Shown piece by piece: positions 1-5,945 of a stretch of DNA of 7,010 nt. The stretch covers positions 1 through 7,010 of the forward strand of contig JAJYVM010000113.1 of NCBI GenBank assembly GCA_021792015.1. The letters run 5' to 3'. Made by a program: the position numbers and the translations under genes. Each line of letters opens with the position of its first letter. The first letter of the stretch is position 1. Under the pieces are notes generated by a model. It was not told where the DNA came from. It saw only the letters and a list, made by a program, of their open reading frames with translations, and did no database searches. The DNA comes from Bacillota bacterium (GTDB lineage Bacteria; Bacillota; Sulfobacillia; RBS10-35; JAJYVM01).

Positions 1-12
1 CTCCTCCTGCCA

Positions 13-43
13 CCCGCCCCTCTTCCGCCCCCACACCCCCCCC
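13..43 (-). other. Putative G-quadruplex motif downstream of rng
   Basis: Read on the minus strand, the segment has four G-runs of 8, 5, 4 and 3 G separated by loops TGT, CGGAAGA and C. This satisfies the canonical pattern of four runs of three or more G with loops of 1-7. It lies about 110 bases beyond the rng stop, on the RNA-sense strand of the operon. It could fold in the rng 3' end or in the leader of the next gene. The pattern is directly visible; folding and function are inference, and C/G-runs are common in DNA this GC-rich. Confidence 0.45.
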
Positions 44-70
44 GCCGCATCCCATCCCCCGCTGGCCACC

Positions 71-140
71 CCCCGGCTGCCGCTCCCCGGCTGCCGCTCC
101 CCGGCTGCCGCTCCCCGGCTGCCGCTCCCCGGTCGCGGCT
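71..140. repeat. 14-bp tandem repeat, four perfect copies plus one degenerate
   Basis: The unit CCCCGGCTGCCGCT occurs four times without a mismatch (71-84, 85-98, 99-112, 113-126), followed by a fifth, diverged copy, CCCCGGTCGCGGCT (127-140). The array ends 9 bases from the rng stop codon, in non-coding DNA. Each unit contains CGG-CTG-CCG, a small imperfect palindrome, so the transcript could form several alternative short hairpins. The unit length is not a multiple of three, which agrees with a non-coding location. Copy number is likely to vary between strains by slippage (inference). Confidence 0.9.
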
Positions 141-149
141 CCGCGCCCG

Positions 150-1973
150 CTACACCATCCGCCCGCGCGCGTACGTCCGGAAGGCGCGCGTGATCTCCAC
201 CTTGACGCGCTCGCCCACCCGGCGGCCGGCGCCCTCGATGTCGATCACGTAGCCCTCCACCCGCGCGATCCCGTCGGAGGTGTTGCTCACGTGTGGCTCC
301 TCCACGCGCAGCTCGATGACCTCGCCCTCGCGCACGGGTCGGGCCAGGGCCTCGACCTCGGCGCGCGTGCCCACGGCGCGCACGTTCATCTTCTCGACGT
401 GGATCTCGTCGGCGCCGCGCACGAAGATCGTGTGGCCGACCTCGCGCTCGAGCTCCTTGAGATTGGCGCCGCCCGCACCGATCAGCAGCGCCGCCACGCT
501 GGGGTGAACCTCCACGAGCACGGCCTCGGCGTGGCTGCCCGCCAGGATGCGGCGGATCTCGGCCCGCACGCGCCGGCTGGCGCTCTCCTCGGTCAGCACC
601 CGCCCACGGCCGTCACAGTACGGGCAGGGTTGCGTCAGCAGGTCGCGCAGGCTCTGCCGGCCCTTCTTGCGGGTCATCTCCACCAGTCCGAGCTGCGTCA
701 GCCCGAGGACCACGGGCCGGCTGTGGTCGGGCCGGCAGGCCTCCTCCAGGGCAGCGACCACCCGGCGGCGGTGCTCGACGACCTCCATGTCGATGAAGTC
801 GACGATGATGATGCCGCCGATGTCGCGCAGGCGCAGCTGGCGCGCGATCTCGGCGCACGCCTCGAGGTTGGTGCGGAACACGGTGTCGGCAAGGTCGGTC
901 GAGCCGGTGAACTTGCCGGTGTTGACGTCGATGGCCGTCAGGGCCTCCATCTGGTCGATCACCAGGTAACCGCCGGACGGCAGCCAGACGCGGCGCCCCA
1001 GCGCCCGCTCGATCTCCTCGTCCACCCCGCGCGCGGCGAACAGGCCCGCGCCCGCCACCCCGTTGCCCGCTCCCGGCGTGTACAGCGTGACCAGGGGCTT
1101 GCCCTCGGGGGCGAAGCCCTCCAGATACTCCTGCAGCCGCGCGTACTCCTCCGCCGAGTCGACCAGGATGCGGCGGACGTCGGGGGTCAGCTGGTCGCGC
1201 ATGATCCGCTGCACCAGCCCGAGGTCCTTGTAGAGCAGGGCCGGCGCCTTGGCCTTGGCGGCCTTGGCCCTCAGCGCCATCCAGGCGCGGCGCAGGGACT
1301 CGGCGTCCTCGCGGATCTCCTCCTCGGTGCGGCCCTCGGCCACCGTGCGCACGATGAAGCCCAAACCGCGCCCGCGCACCCGCTGGGCGATTGCCTTCAG
1401 GCGCTCCCGCTCGGCCTCGTCGGCGATGCGCCGGCTGACCCCCACGTAGTCGACGGTCGGCATGAGAACGAGGTAGCGGCCGGGCAGCGTGACGTGGCGC
1501 GTGACGCGCGCGCCCTTGGTGCCGATGGGCTCCTTGGCGATCTGGATCATGACCTCCTGGCCCTCGCGGACCAGGTCCTTGATGGACGCCTTGCGGGCGC
1601 GGGGCCGGCGCGCGGCGGCATCCGCGGCGTCCGCCAGGTCCTCGGCGACCTCGGCGACCTCCGAGCCCTCTGCGTCGGGAGGGTAGGCGTCGTCCACGAA
1701 CAGGAAGGCGTTGCGCTCCAGCCCGATGTCCACGAAGGCGGCCTGCATGCCGGGCAGGACGTTCTGGACGCGGCCCTTGTACACGTTGCCCACGATCCGC
1801 TGGCTGAGCGGCCGCTCGATGTAGACCTCGACGAGGCGGCCGTCCTCGAAGATGGCGACACGCGGCTCAGCCCCATCGAAGCTGAGCACGATCTCCTTTT
1901 CCAAAGCGGGTGTCAGCTCCCGATTCCAAACGGGTCCAAATTTGGGCGGCTCGTGGCGCGCAACGCGCGCCAT
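150..1973 (-). CDS. rng: Ribonuclease E/G family endoribonuclease with C-terminal TRAM-like domain
   Basis: Single-strand-specific endoribonuclease of the RNase E/G family, acting in the cytoplasm on mRNA decay and rRNA or other RNA processing. From the ATG at 1973 it is 607 aa. An S1 RNA-binding domain runs from about residue 60 to 177 (GNVYKGRV, AAFVDIG, KGARVT, GVSRRI) and is interrupted near 96-130 by an acidic then basic linker. The catalytic DNase I-like part carries the Mg-binding Asp349 (AIDVNTGKFTG) and Asp392 (IIIVDFIDM). The Zn-link is CPYC at 450-453. A KH-like stretch (LLIGAGGANLKELE) precedes a C-terminal TRAM-like domain at about 545-602 (GEVIELRVEEPH, GIARVEGYVIDI). The extended C-terminal scaffold of enterobacterial RNase E is absent, so the architecture is closer to RNase G. 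The GTG at 2057 would add an Arg-rich, low-complexity 28 residues, so I prefer the ATG, though its Shine-Dalgarno (AGGCG directly upstream) is weak. Confidence 0.95.
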   Translation of the reverse strand: MARVARHEPPKFGPVWNRELTPALEKEIVLSFDGAEPRVAIFEDGRLVEVYIERPLSQRIVGNVYKGRVQNVLPGMQAAFVDIGLERNAFLFVDDAYPPDAEGSEVAEVAEDLADAADAAARRPRARKASIKDLVREGQEVMIQIAKEPIGTKGARVTRHVTLPGRYLVLMPTVDYVGVSRRIADEAERERLKAIAQRVRGRGLGFIVRTVAEGRTEEEIREDAESLRRAWMALRAKAAKAKAPALLYKDLGLVQRIMRDQLTPDVRRILVDSAEEYARLQEYLEGFAPEGKPLVTLYTPGAGNGVAGAGLFAARGVDEEIERALGRRVWLPSGGYLVIDQMEALTAIDVNTGKFTGSTDLADTVFRTNLEACAEIARQLRLRDIGGIIIVDFIDMEVVEHRRRVVAALEEACRPDHSRPVVLGLTQLGLVEMTRKKGRQSLRDLLTQPCPYCDGRGRVLTEESASRRVRAEIRRILAGSHAEAVLVEVHPSVAALLIGAGGANLKELEREVGHTIFVRGADEIHVEKMNVRAVGTRAEVEALARPVREGEVIELRVEEPHVSNTSDGIARVEGYVIDIEGAGRRVGERVKVEITRAFRTYARGRMV

Positions 1974-1988
1974 CGCCTGTCGCCCGCC

Positions 1989-1994
1989 ATTATA
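1989..1994 (-). promoter_or_regulatory. Candidate -10 box for rng
   Basis: A perfect TATAAT lies on the minus strand 15 bases upstream of the rng ATG. An AT-only hexamer is rare in this GC-rich window. No good -35 match lies 16-18 bp upstream (GGCGAG at 17 bp) and no extended TGn is present. Transcription would start about base 1982 and leave a leader of only about 9 nt, close to leaderless. This suggests rng can be transcribed independently of the M50 gene. It is an inference from the motif alone. Confidence 0.4.
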
Positions 1995-2022
1995 CTGCAC
2001 GCCGCTGCCTCCTCGCCGCCAG

Positions 2023-2044
2023 GGCGGCGGTCTCCGCCGCCGCC
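2023..2044 (-). terminator. Hairpin between the M50 gene and rng, possible terminator or processing site
   Basis: A perfect 8-bp inverted repeat (GGCGGCGG / CCGCCGCC, 6-nt loop) lies 40 bases after the M50 stop and before the candidate rng promoter. No U-run follows on the minus strand, so it is not a classical intrinsic terminator. It could attenuate read-through or stabilise the upstream mRNA. Such repeats also arise easily in CGG-rich DNA. Confidence 0.3.
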
Positions 2045-2084
2045 TCCGGGCCAACACCTCGCCGCCGGGTGGCCCATGACCCCC

Positions 2085-2939
2085 TCATCCCCCGCCGCGC
2101 CCGCCGGAGGCCGGCTCCAGCAACTGCCGTGCCTGAGCGAGCGGCCCGTCCCGCTGCAGCGCCGCCAGCAGGGCGGCCTCGTCGGCCTGGCCGAGGACCC
2201 GGCCGTCGGCCCCCAACACCCAGATCACGTGGTAACGGCCGGGCGCGATGGCGCGCAGCAGCCCCTGGAGCGGCGCGTCGGCGCTGACGGCCAGCGGCCG
2301 CACGGGAAGCGCCCCGCCCCGTGCGGCGAGGGCGGCGCCCCGGCCCAGGAGGTCCCGCCACGTCCGCAGGTCGGGCAGCCAGCGCTCGCGGCGGGCGCCG
2401 ACCCACGCGAAGACGGCGAAGACGAAGGCGCCGGGCGCGATGGTTCCGCGCAGGGCCCAGAGGCCTGCGCCCGCCGCGCCCAGGGCCACGGCCGCGGCAT
2501 AGCCGGCGCGCACCACGACGAGGGTGGCGCGGCCGTACCCCATCCGGCCGGCGAGCAGGGCGCGGGCGAGGCGCCCGCCGTCGAGCGGCAGCGCGGGCAC
2601 GAGGTTGGCGACACCCAGAGCCAGGTTGACGGCCTGATAGTAGCCGGCGAGGTGGGGGTCGAGCCAGGCGTTGTCCTTGGCCCAGGTGGTGGCCCCATAG
2701 AGCAATAGGCTCCCCAGCGGGCCGGCCATGGCGACGGTCGCCTCCACCCCCGGCTCGGCCGCCGCCAGCCCCGGAATCCGCGCCATTCCGCCAAACGGCA
2801 GCAGGTCGACCCGCTCCACCTCCAGCCCGCAGGCTGTGGCCGCGGCGATGTGCGCGGCCTCATGCGCCGCCAGGGCCACCAGCAGGAGGATCACCTCGCG
2901 CCCGAGGCCCCCGGCCGCGGCCAGGGCAAGGATCGCCAC
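2085..2939 (-). CDS. SpoIVFB-type site-2 protease (M50 intramembrane zinc metallopeptidase)
   Basis: Intramembrane zinc metalloprotease of the M50B/SpoIVFB group, which cleaves membrane-associated substrates (pro-sigma-K in Bacillus; substrate here unknown). From the GTG at 2939 it is 284 aa. The zinc ligands are His26 and His30 in HEAAH, with catalytic Glu27, and Asp120 in NLVPALPLDGGR. The 94-residue H-to-D spacing equals that of Bacillus SpoIVFB as I recall it. Several hydrophobic segments surround these motifs (about 1-25, 66-82, 102-117, 138-163, 168-182). The C-terminus (about 213-268) is CBS-like, as in SpoIVFB. Oddity: the in-frame codons immediately upstream of the GTG encode KIRVHPLF, the family's conserved N-terminal KI-VHPF motif, yet no ATG, GTG or TTG precedes them. 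The true start is probably a non-canonical codon near 2958-2966 (GTT or ATC), touching the upstream stop. The GTG also lacks a Shine-Dalgarno. It is 22 bp downstream of the M23-like gene, so the two are cotranscribed. Confidence 0.9.
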   Translation of the reverse strand: MAILALAAAGGLGREVILLLVALAAHEAAHIAAATACGLEVERVDLLPFGGMARIPGLAAAEPGVEATVAMAGPLGSLLLYGATTWAKDNAWLDPHLAGYYQAVNLALGVANLVPALPLDGGRLARALLAGRMGYGRATLVVVRAGYAAAVALGAAGAGLWALRGTIAPGAFVFAVFAWVGARRERWLPDLRTWRDLLGRGAALAARGGALPVRPLAVSADAPLQGLLRAIAPGRYHVIWVLGADGRVLGQADEAALLAALQRDGPLAQARQLLEPASGGRGGG

Positions 2940-2961
2940 AAAGAGCGGGTGGACCCGGATC

Positions 2962-4020
2962 TTAACGGCTGCCGGCTTTCTTGGCGCCCGTGGACGCGCC
3001 GGGGGTGCCGCCGCGCACCACGAGGCCCAGGTACGGCGCCGGGTTGACGGGCCTGCCGTGCAGCCGCAGCTCGAAGTAGAGGTAGGGGCCGAAGCGCGAG
3101 CCCACGCGGCCAGTGGTGCAGACCGCCTGCCCCTGGCTCACGTGCGCCCCGGGCTGCACGAGCAGCGACTCGCAGTGGGCGTACAGCGACGACCAGCCGT
3201 CGACGTGATTCAGCAGAACGTAGCGGCCCAGCGTGGCGGACGCCGTGGCCGCCAGGACCTGTCCAGCGGCGATGGCGTGCACCGGCGCCGACGCCGTGGC
3301 CCAGAAGAGCACCCCCTGGCTGGGCGCCGTCTTGCCGCCGCCGCCGGGGACCGGGACCGGCGCGCCGAAGCCAACCGCCACCGGCGCCTGCAGGGGCACG
3401 ACCAGCTTGCCCATGGCGGTGGATGAGCCCGACGGGGGCTGCGTGCTCGCCGGCGGGCTGGCGGCAGCCGGGGAGCCGGCCGCGGCGGCGGGCAGGCGGA
3501 TGCCCTCCTGGCGCAGCCATCCCGCCAGGCCCGGCACGTCCGCCACCAGCCCGCGGGCGATGGCCACGGGGTTGTAGTTGCGCTGCAGCGTCCAGCGCAC
3601 GGCGGCCGCTGCGTCCCCGCCCGCCACCCCCGGCAGGGAGGTCGCGGCGAGCACCGCGGCGGCCAGGATGATGGCGCCCGCAAGCTGGCGGAGGAACGGC
3701 TCGCGCAGCACGTCCCCGCCGCCGGCACGGAGGCGGCGCACCCAGCGCGGGCTGCGCGGCCGCAGCAACTCAGCCGGAAAGGCCTCACGCTCCGGACGCT
3801 CGCCGACGGGCGGCATCCGCCACCACGGGCCGCCGAAGTCGGGCTCCGGCGGCGTCGGGCCGGCGACCTGGTCCTCAGGCGGCGGCGACACGTGGACGTC
3901 GATGAAGGGCGCCTCGGCGGGAGGAGCCGTGTCCGCACCGGCCGGCGGATCGGCGGGCGGCACGCGGATGCCGTGCCGCGCTGCCCAGGCGGCGAAGCGG
4001 TCCGACGGCCCAAGCCCCAT
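2962..4020 (-). CDS. SpoIVFA-like membrane protein with degenerate M23/LytM domain
   Basis: A 352-aa bitopic membrane protein. A Pro/Ala-rich, presumably cytoplasmic N-terminus (1-110) is followed by one transmembrane segment (about 112-132), a low-complexity Ala/Pro/Ser linker (176-202) and a C-terminal LytM/M23 beta-fold (about 206-332). Recognisable LytM elements are VHAIAAGQVL, GRYVLLNH, SLYAHC, V-GQ-V and YLYFELRLHGRPVNPAPYL. The metal ligands are mostly lost: the HxxxD motif is QGVLFWA, and the H-x-H before FE is Y-L-Y. Only the YAH histidine (282) remains. It is therefore probably not a peptidoglycan hydrolase. This pattern, and the M50 gene just downstream, match SpoIVFA, which anchors and regulates SpoIVFB. 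The start ATG is supported by GGGGAGGG 6 nt upstream. The frame stays open far upstream, but only as an antisense shadow of the SDR region. Confidence 0.85.
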   Translation of the reverse strand: MGLGPSDRFAAWAARHGIRVPPADPPAGADTAPPAEAPFIDVHVSPPPEDQVAGPTPPEPDFGGPWWRMPPVGERPEREAFPAELLRPRSPRWVRRLRAGGGDVLREPFLRQLAGAIILAAAVLAATSLPGVAGGDAAAAVRWTLQRNYNPVAIARGLVADVPGLAGWLRQEGIRLPAAAAGSPAAASPPASTQPPSGSSTAMGKLVVPLQAPVAVGFGAPVPVPGGGGKTAPSQGVLFWATASAPVHAIAAGQVLAATASATLGRYVLLNHVDGWSSLYAHCESLLVQPGAHVSQGQAVCTTGRVGSRFGPYLYFELRLHGRPVNPAPYLGLVVRGGTPGASTGAKKAGSR

Positions 4021-4171
4021 GGCCAGCCCTCCCCAGGGCATGGGTATGGCCGTGGCGCGGGGGGTATGTCGGGCGTCGGGAGCGAGTCGGAGGGAGGAGG
4101 CGGTCGGCCGTGGGTCCGGACTGGCCGCGCAGGAGCGCGGAAGGCCTCTGGACCGCGGCGCAGGCGGTGGT
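4021..4171. other. Divergent intergenic region
   Basis: This separates the minus-strand SpoIVFA-like gene from the plus-strand cytochrome-like ORF. Apart from the ribosome binding site next to 4020, I see no convincing -10/-35 pair on either strand, no strong inverted repeat and no credible gene. All frames are open here only because of base composition. A promoter for the minus operon would be expected in or near this region, unless it starts further inside the decayed cytochrome ORF. Confidence 0.4.
4027..4034 (-). promoter_or_regulatory. Ribosome binding site of the SpoIVFA-like gene
   Basis: GGGGAGGG on the minus strand, 6 nt before the ATG at 4018-4020. It selects this ATG over the in-frame ATG at 4039-4041, which lies upstream of this Shine-Dalgarno and has none as good. 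Confidence 0.7.
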
Positions 4172-4534
4172 ATGCGCGGTCGGCCGAGTGCCAAAAAGTC
4201 GCGCGCTGGGACGGCACGCTGGGTGCTCGCGCTGTGGGCACGCCGCCGCCCCAGCCAACACGGGCGCGCCCGCACGCGCCATGATCGAACACTTGCGGAT
4301 GGCCTGGTCATCGACACCTGTGGCCAGCTGATGCGGCAGCACCTGCTCGCCCGCACGGGGCCGACCATCGGTGCCGCCGGGGTGCCGGGCAACCCCGCGG
4401 AGTCGCTGTTGATCGAGGCCCTGACGGGGACAGCCGACGACCTGCCGCGGATGCGGTTCGGCGCCCCGCCGCTGCCGAAGGCGGACATCGTGATGATCGA
4501 GAACTGGATCCGGAAGGGGGCCAACGACAACTGA
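4172..4534 (+). CDS. Fragment of a planctomycete-type c-type cytochrome domain protein, probably decayed
   Basis: The last 70 or so residues match the C-terminal half of the short 'planctomycete cytochrome c' domain: DGLVIDTCGQLMRQ, then GVPGNPAESLLIEAL, LPRMRFGAPPLPKADI and a terminal IENWIRKGA. Intact members are exported and carry one CxxCH haem site near the N-terminus. This frame has neither a CxxCH nor a signal peptide; residues 1-45 are Arg-rich and unlike the family. In the +1-related frame just upstream (about 4228-4295) the sequence reads CSRCGHAAAPANTG...MIEHLRM, which resembles the missing haem half and would join to DGLVIDT by a frame change near 4293-4300. I therefore read it as a frameshifted remnant. 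The start at ATG 4172 is arbitrary; GTG 4223 and ATG 4331 are alternatives. It overlaps the next gene by 4 bp. Confidence 0.5.
   Translation: MRGRPSAKKSRAGTARWVLALWARRRPSQHGRARTRHDRTLADGLVIDTCGQLMRQHLLARTGPTIGAAGVPGNPAESLLIEALTGTADDLPRMRFGAPPLPKADIVMIENWIRKGANDN
4512..4520 (+). promoter_or_regulatory. Shine-Dalgarno supporting a CTG start for the SDR gene
   Basis: GGAAGGGGG lies 10 nt before the CTG at 4531. It is the only strong purine tract near the point where the SDR homology begins, so it supports initiation or coupled re-initiation at that CTG. Confidence 0.45.
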
Positions 4535-5304
4535 GCGCGCGCGGTCCCTTCGCCGATCAGGTCGCTGTCGTCACGGGATCCAGCGCCGGCATCGGGCTGG
4601 CCGTCGCCACGGCCTTCGCCCGCGAGGGCGCCTCCGTCGTCGTCAACTCCCGCGACGCCGCTCGCGCGGCGGAGGTCGCCGACGGCCTGCGGCGCCAGGG
4701 CTGGTCCGCCGCGCCGGTGGCTGCGGACGTGTCGGACCCTCCCCAGGCCGAGGCCCTGATCGATGCGGCCGATCGGATGTACGGGCGGATCGACGTGCTG
4801 GTGAACAACGCCGGCACGGGATCGGTCGTGCCGGCCCTCGAGATGACGCCCGAGGTTTGGCGGCGGGTCGTCGACCTCAACCTCGGCGGCACGTTCTGGT
4901 GCGCCCAGGCCGCCGCCGCGCGAATGATCCCCCGCGGCCGCGGCGTCATCGTCAACATCGGCTCGCTCTTCAGCCACAGCGCCATCCCGCTGCGTGCGGC
5001 CTATGCTGCCAGCAAGCACGCGGTCGTCGGCGTGACGCGCACCCTGGCTGTCGAGTGGGCGCCCCACGGCATCCGGGTCGTGGGGGTCGATCCTGGCTAC
5101 GTGCGGACCCGCGTGATGGCGGGCAGCCAGGCGGCCGGGGGATTCACGGATGCCGACATCGAGCGCCGCACCCCGCTCGGCCGCTTCGCCACCCCGGAGG
5201 AGGTGGCCGACGTCGTGCTCTTCGTGGCTTCGCCGCAGGCGCGCTTCATGACGGGCGTTCATGTCCCGGTCGACGGCGGCTGGCTGGCCTACGGGGGCTG
5301 GTGA
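4531..5304 (+). CDS. Short-chain dehydrogenase/reductase (SDR), classical FabG-like
   Basis: NAD(P)-dependent oxidoreductase of the classical SDR family, 257 aa if it starts at CTG 4531, the normal length (about 250). Numbered from there: the cofactor-binding TGSSAGIG is at 15-22, NNAG at 92-95, and the catalytic tetrad is Asn117 (DLNLGG), Ser145 (NIGSLFS), Tyr158 and Lys162 (YAASK). DPGYVRT follows, and the C-terminal TGVHVPVDGGW is typical of FabG/glucose 1-dehydrogenase-like members. Arg41 after beta-2 (VVVNSRD) suggests NADPH preference. The substrate cannot be told. The first ATG/GTG/TTG in frame is GTG 4717, which would delete the Rossmann glycine motif, so the true start must be upstream. 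CTG 4531 forms a CTGA overlap with the preceding stop and has GGAAGGGGG 10 nt before it. The gene is convergent with the Cys-rich gene downstream, 27 bp away. Confidence 0.9.
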   Translation: MSARGPFADQVAVVTGSSAGIGLAVATAFAREGASVVVNSRDAARAAEVADGLRRQGWSAAPVAADVSDPPQAEALIDAADRMYGRIDVLVNNAGTGSVVPALEMTPEVWRRVVDLNLGGTFWCAQAAAARMIPRGRGVIVNIGSLFSHSAIPLRAAYAASKHAVVGVTRTLAVEWAPHGIRVVGVDPGYVRTRVMAGSQAAGGFTDADIERRTPLGRFATPEEVADVVLFVASPQARFMTGVHVPVDGGWLAYGGW

Positions 5305-5306
5305 CC

Positions 5307-5327
5307 GCGACCGCCGCAGGCGGGCGC
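5307..5327. terminator. Small hairpin between convergent genes
   Basis: CCGCC-GCA-GGCGG (5311-5323) is extended by GCG/CGC after one mismatch. It sits exactly in the 27-bp gap between the convergent SDR and Cys-rich genes and could act on both transcripts. There is no T-run on either side, so it is a weak candidate. Confidence 0.25.
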
Positions 5328-5331
5328 GACG

Positions 5332-5913
5332 CTACGCCCCCTCCCCCGCCAGCTCCGCCATCCGTTCGGCGATCGTGCGCAGGGTCTGGCGCCGTGTGCC
5401 GCGGCTGCGCGTGGCGGCTCGCCCCAGGTCCGCGACCAGGCCCGTGAACGCCGCCCGCCAGCCCCGCACGCGCACGCCGCCACCCACCCTGACGGCGCCG
5501 TCGATAAGGACCTCCACCTGCCGGCTGAGGCCGTCGATGTTGCGGATGGCCGCGAACTCGTCCTGGCTCAGCAGCAGGTCGATGGGATCGCCCGGCGGCA
5601 CGGCGCCCGCCGCCGGCCGCAGGTCCCAGCGCGTGGCCTCCCAGCCGCGGATGAAGCCGTTGTCGACGCAGTCGGAGCAGGCCCACTCGATGGTGTCGTC
5701 CTCATGGCGGATGAGGTCGATGTGGCCGGGGCAGGGCACGCGGCCGGGCCGCCGCCGGCAGGGCAGCGCAGTCAGCACGATCTCCTCGCAGCCATGCAGC
5801 GATGCCGTGGCCGCGATGCGCGCGTAAAAGGCGCCAACGCGGCCGGGGTGGCCGGGAACCAGACACCCGCCGTCGTCGAGGAAGTGCATGAGGTCGACGA
5901 CGTACGAGGCCAA
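5332..5913 (-). CDS. Uncharacterised Cys-rich protein, possible zinc-ribbon
   Basis: A 193-aa soluble protein I cannot assign to a named family, although the CRRRPG--PC-GH / C-x2-C / NGFIRGWE pattern resembles short conserved hypothetical proteins seen in many bacteria. Cys52, Cys61, His64, Cys79 and Cys82 (C-x8-C-x2-H, then C-x2-C) could bind one metal, as in a zinc ribbon. The acidic stretch IDLLLSQDEFAAIRNID (111-127) is probably helical, and the C-terminus (about 150-190) is basic and likely helical. There is no signal peptide or membrane segment. The start is TTG 5913 with GGGGTGATC ending 7 nt upstream; ATG 5889 (residue 9) is the alternative but has no Shine-Dalgarno. It lies 64 bp downstream of threonine synthase on the same strand, with a strong hairpin between, so it probably has separate expression. 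Nucleic-acid binding or a metal role is speculation. Confidence 0.75.
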   Translation of the reverse strand: MASYVVDLMHFLDDGGCLVPGHPGRVGAFYARIAATASLHGCEEIVLTALPCRRRPGRVPCPGHIDLIRHEDDTIEWACSDCVDNGFIRGWEATRWDLRPAAGAVPPGDPIDLLLSQDEFAAIRNIDGLSRQVEVLIDGAVRVGGGVRVRGWRAAFTGLVADLGRAATRSRGTRRQTLRTIAERMAELAGEGA

Positions 5914-5945
5914 GCTCGGCGATCACCCCGATTGCGTCGTTTGGG

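Noticed and set aside
71..140. CRISPR array
   Set aside because: The 14-bp units are directly adjacent with no spacers.
1629..1665. Direct 9-bp duplication CTCGGCGAC in rng
   Set aside because: It falls in the acidic linker (EVAEVAED) inside the S1 domain, keeps the frame, and is ordinary low-complexity coding sequence.
1974..2057. Upstream GTG start of rng at 2057
   Set aside because: The added 28 residues are Arg/Pro/Gly-rich, not family-like, and overlap the hairpin and candidate promoter.
291..2708. Plus-strand open frame of 805 codons
   Set aside because: It lies antisense to rng and the M50 gene, both with clear catalytic motifs. Its translation is low-complexity with no domain. It is a GC-driven shadow.
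3578..4171. Plus-strand extension of the cytochrome-like ORF upstream of 4172
   Set aside because: It is antisense to the SpoIVFA-like gene and encodes only composition-biased sequence with no signal peptide or haem motif.
4021..5262. N-terminal extension of the SpoIVFA-like gene up to an ATG at 5262
   Set aside because: It would run antisense through the SDR gene. The ATG at 4020 has a strong Shine-Dalgarno and gives a sensible membrane protein.
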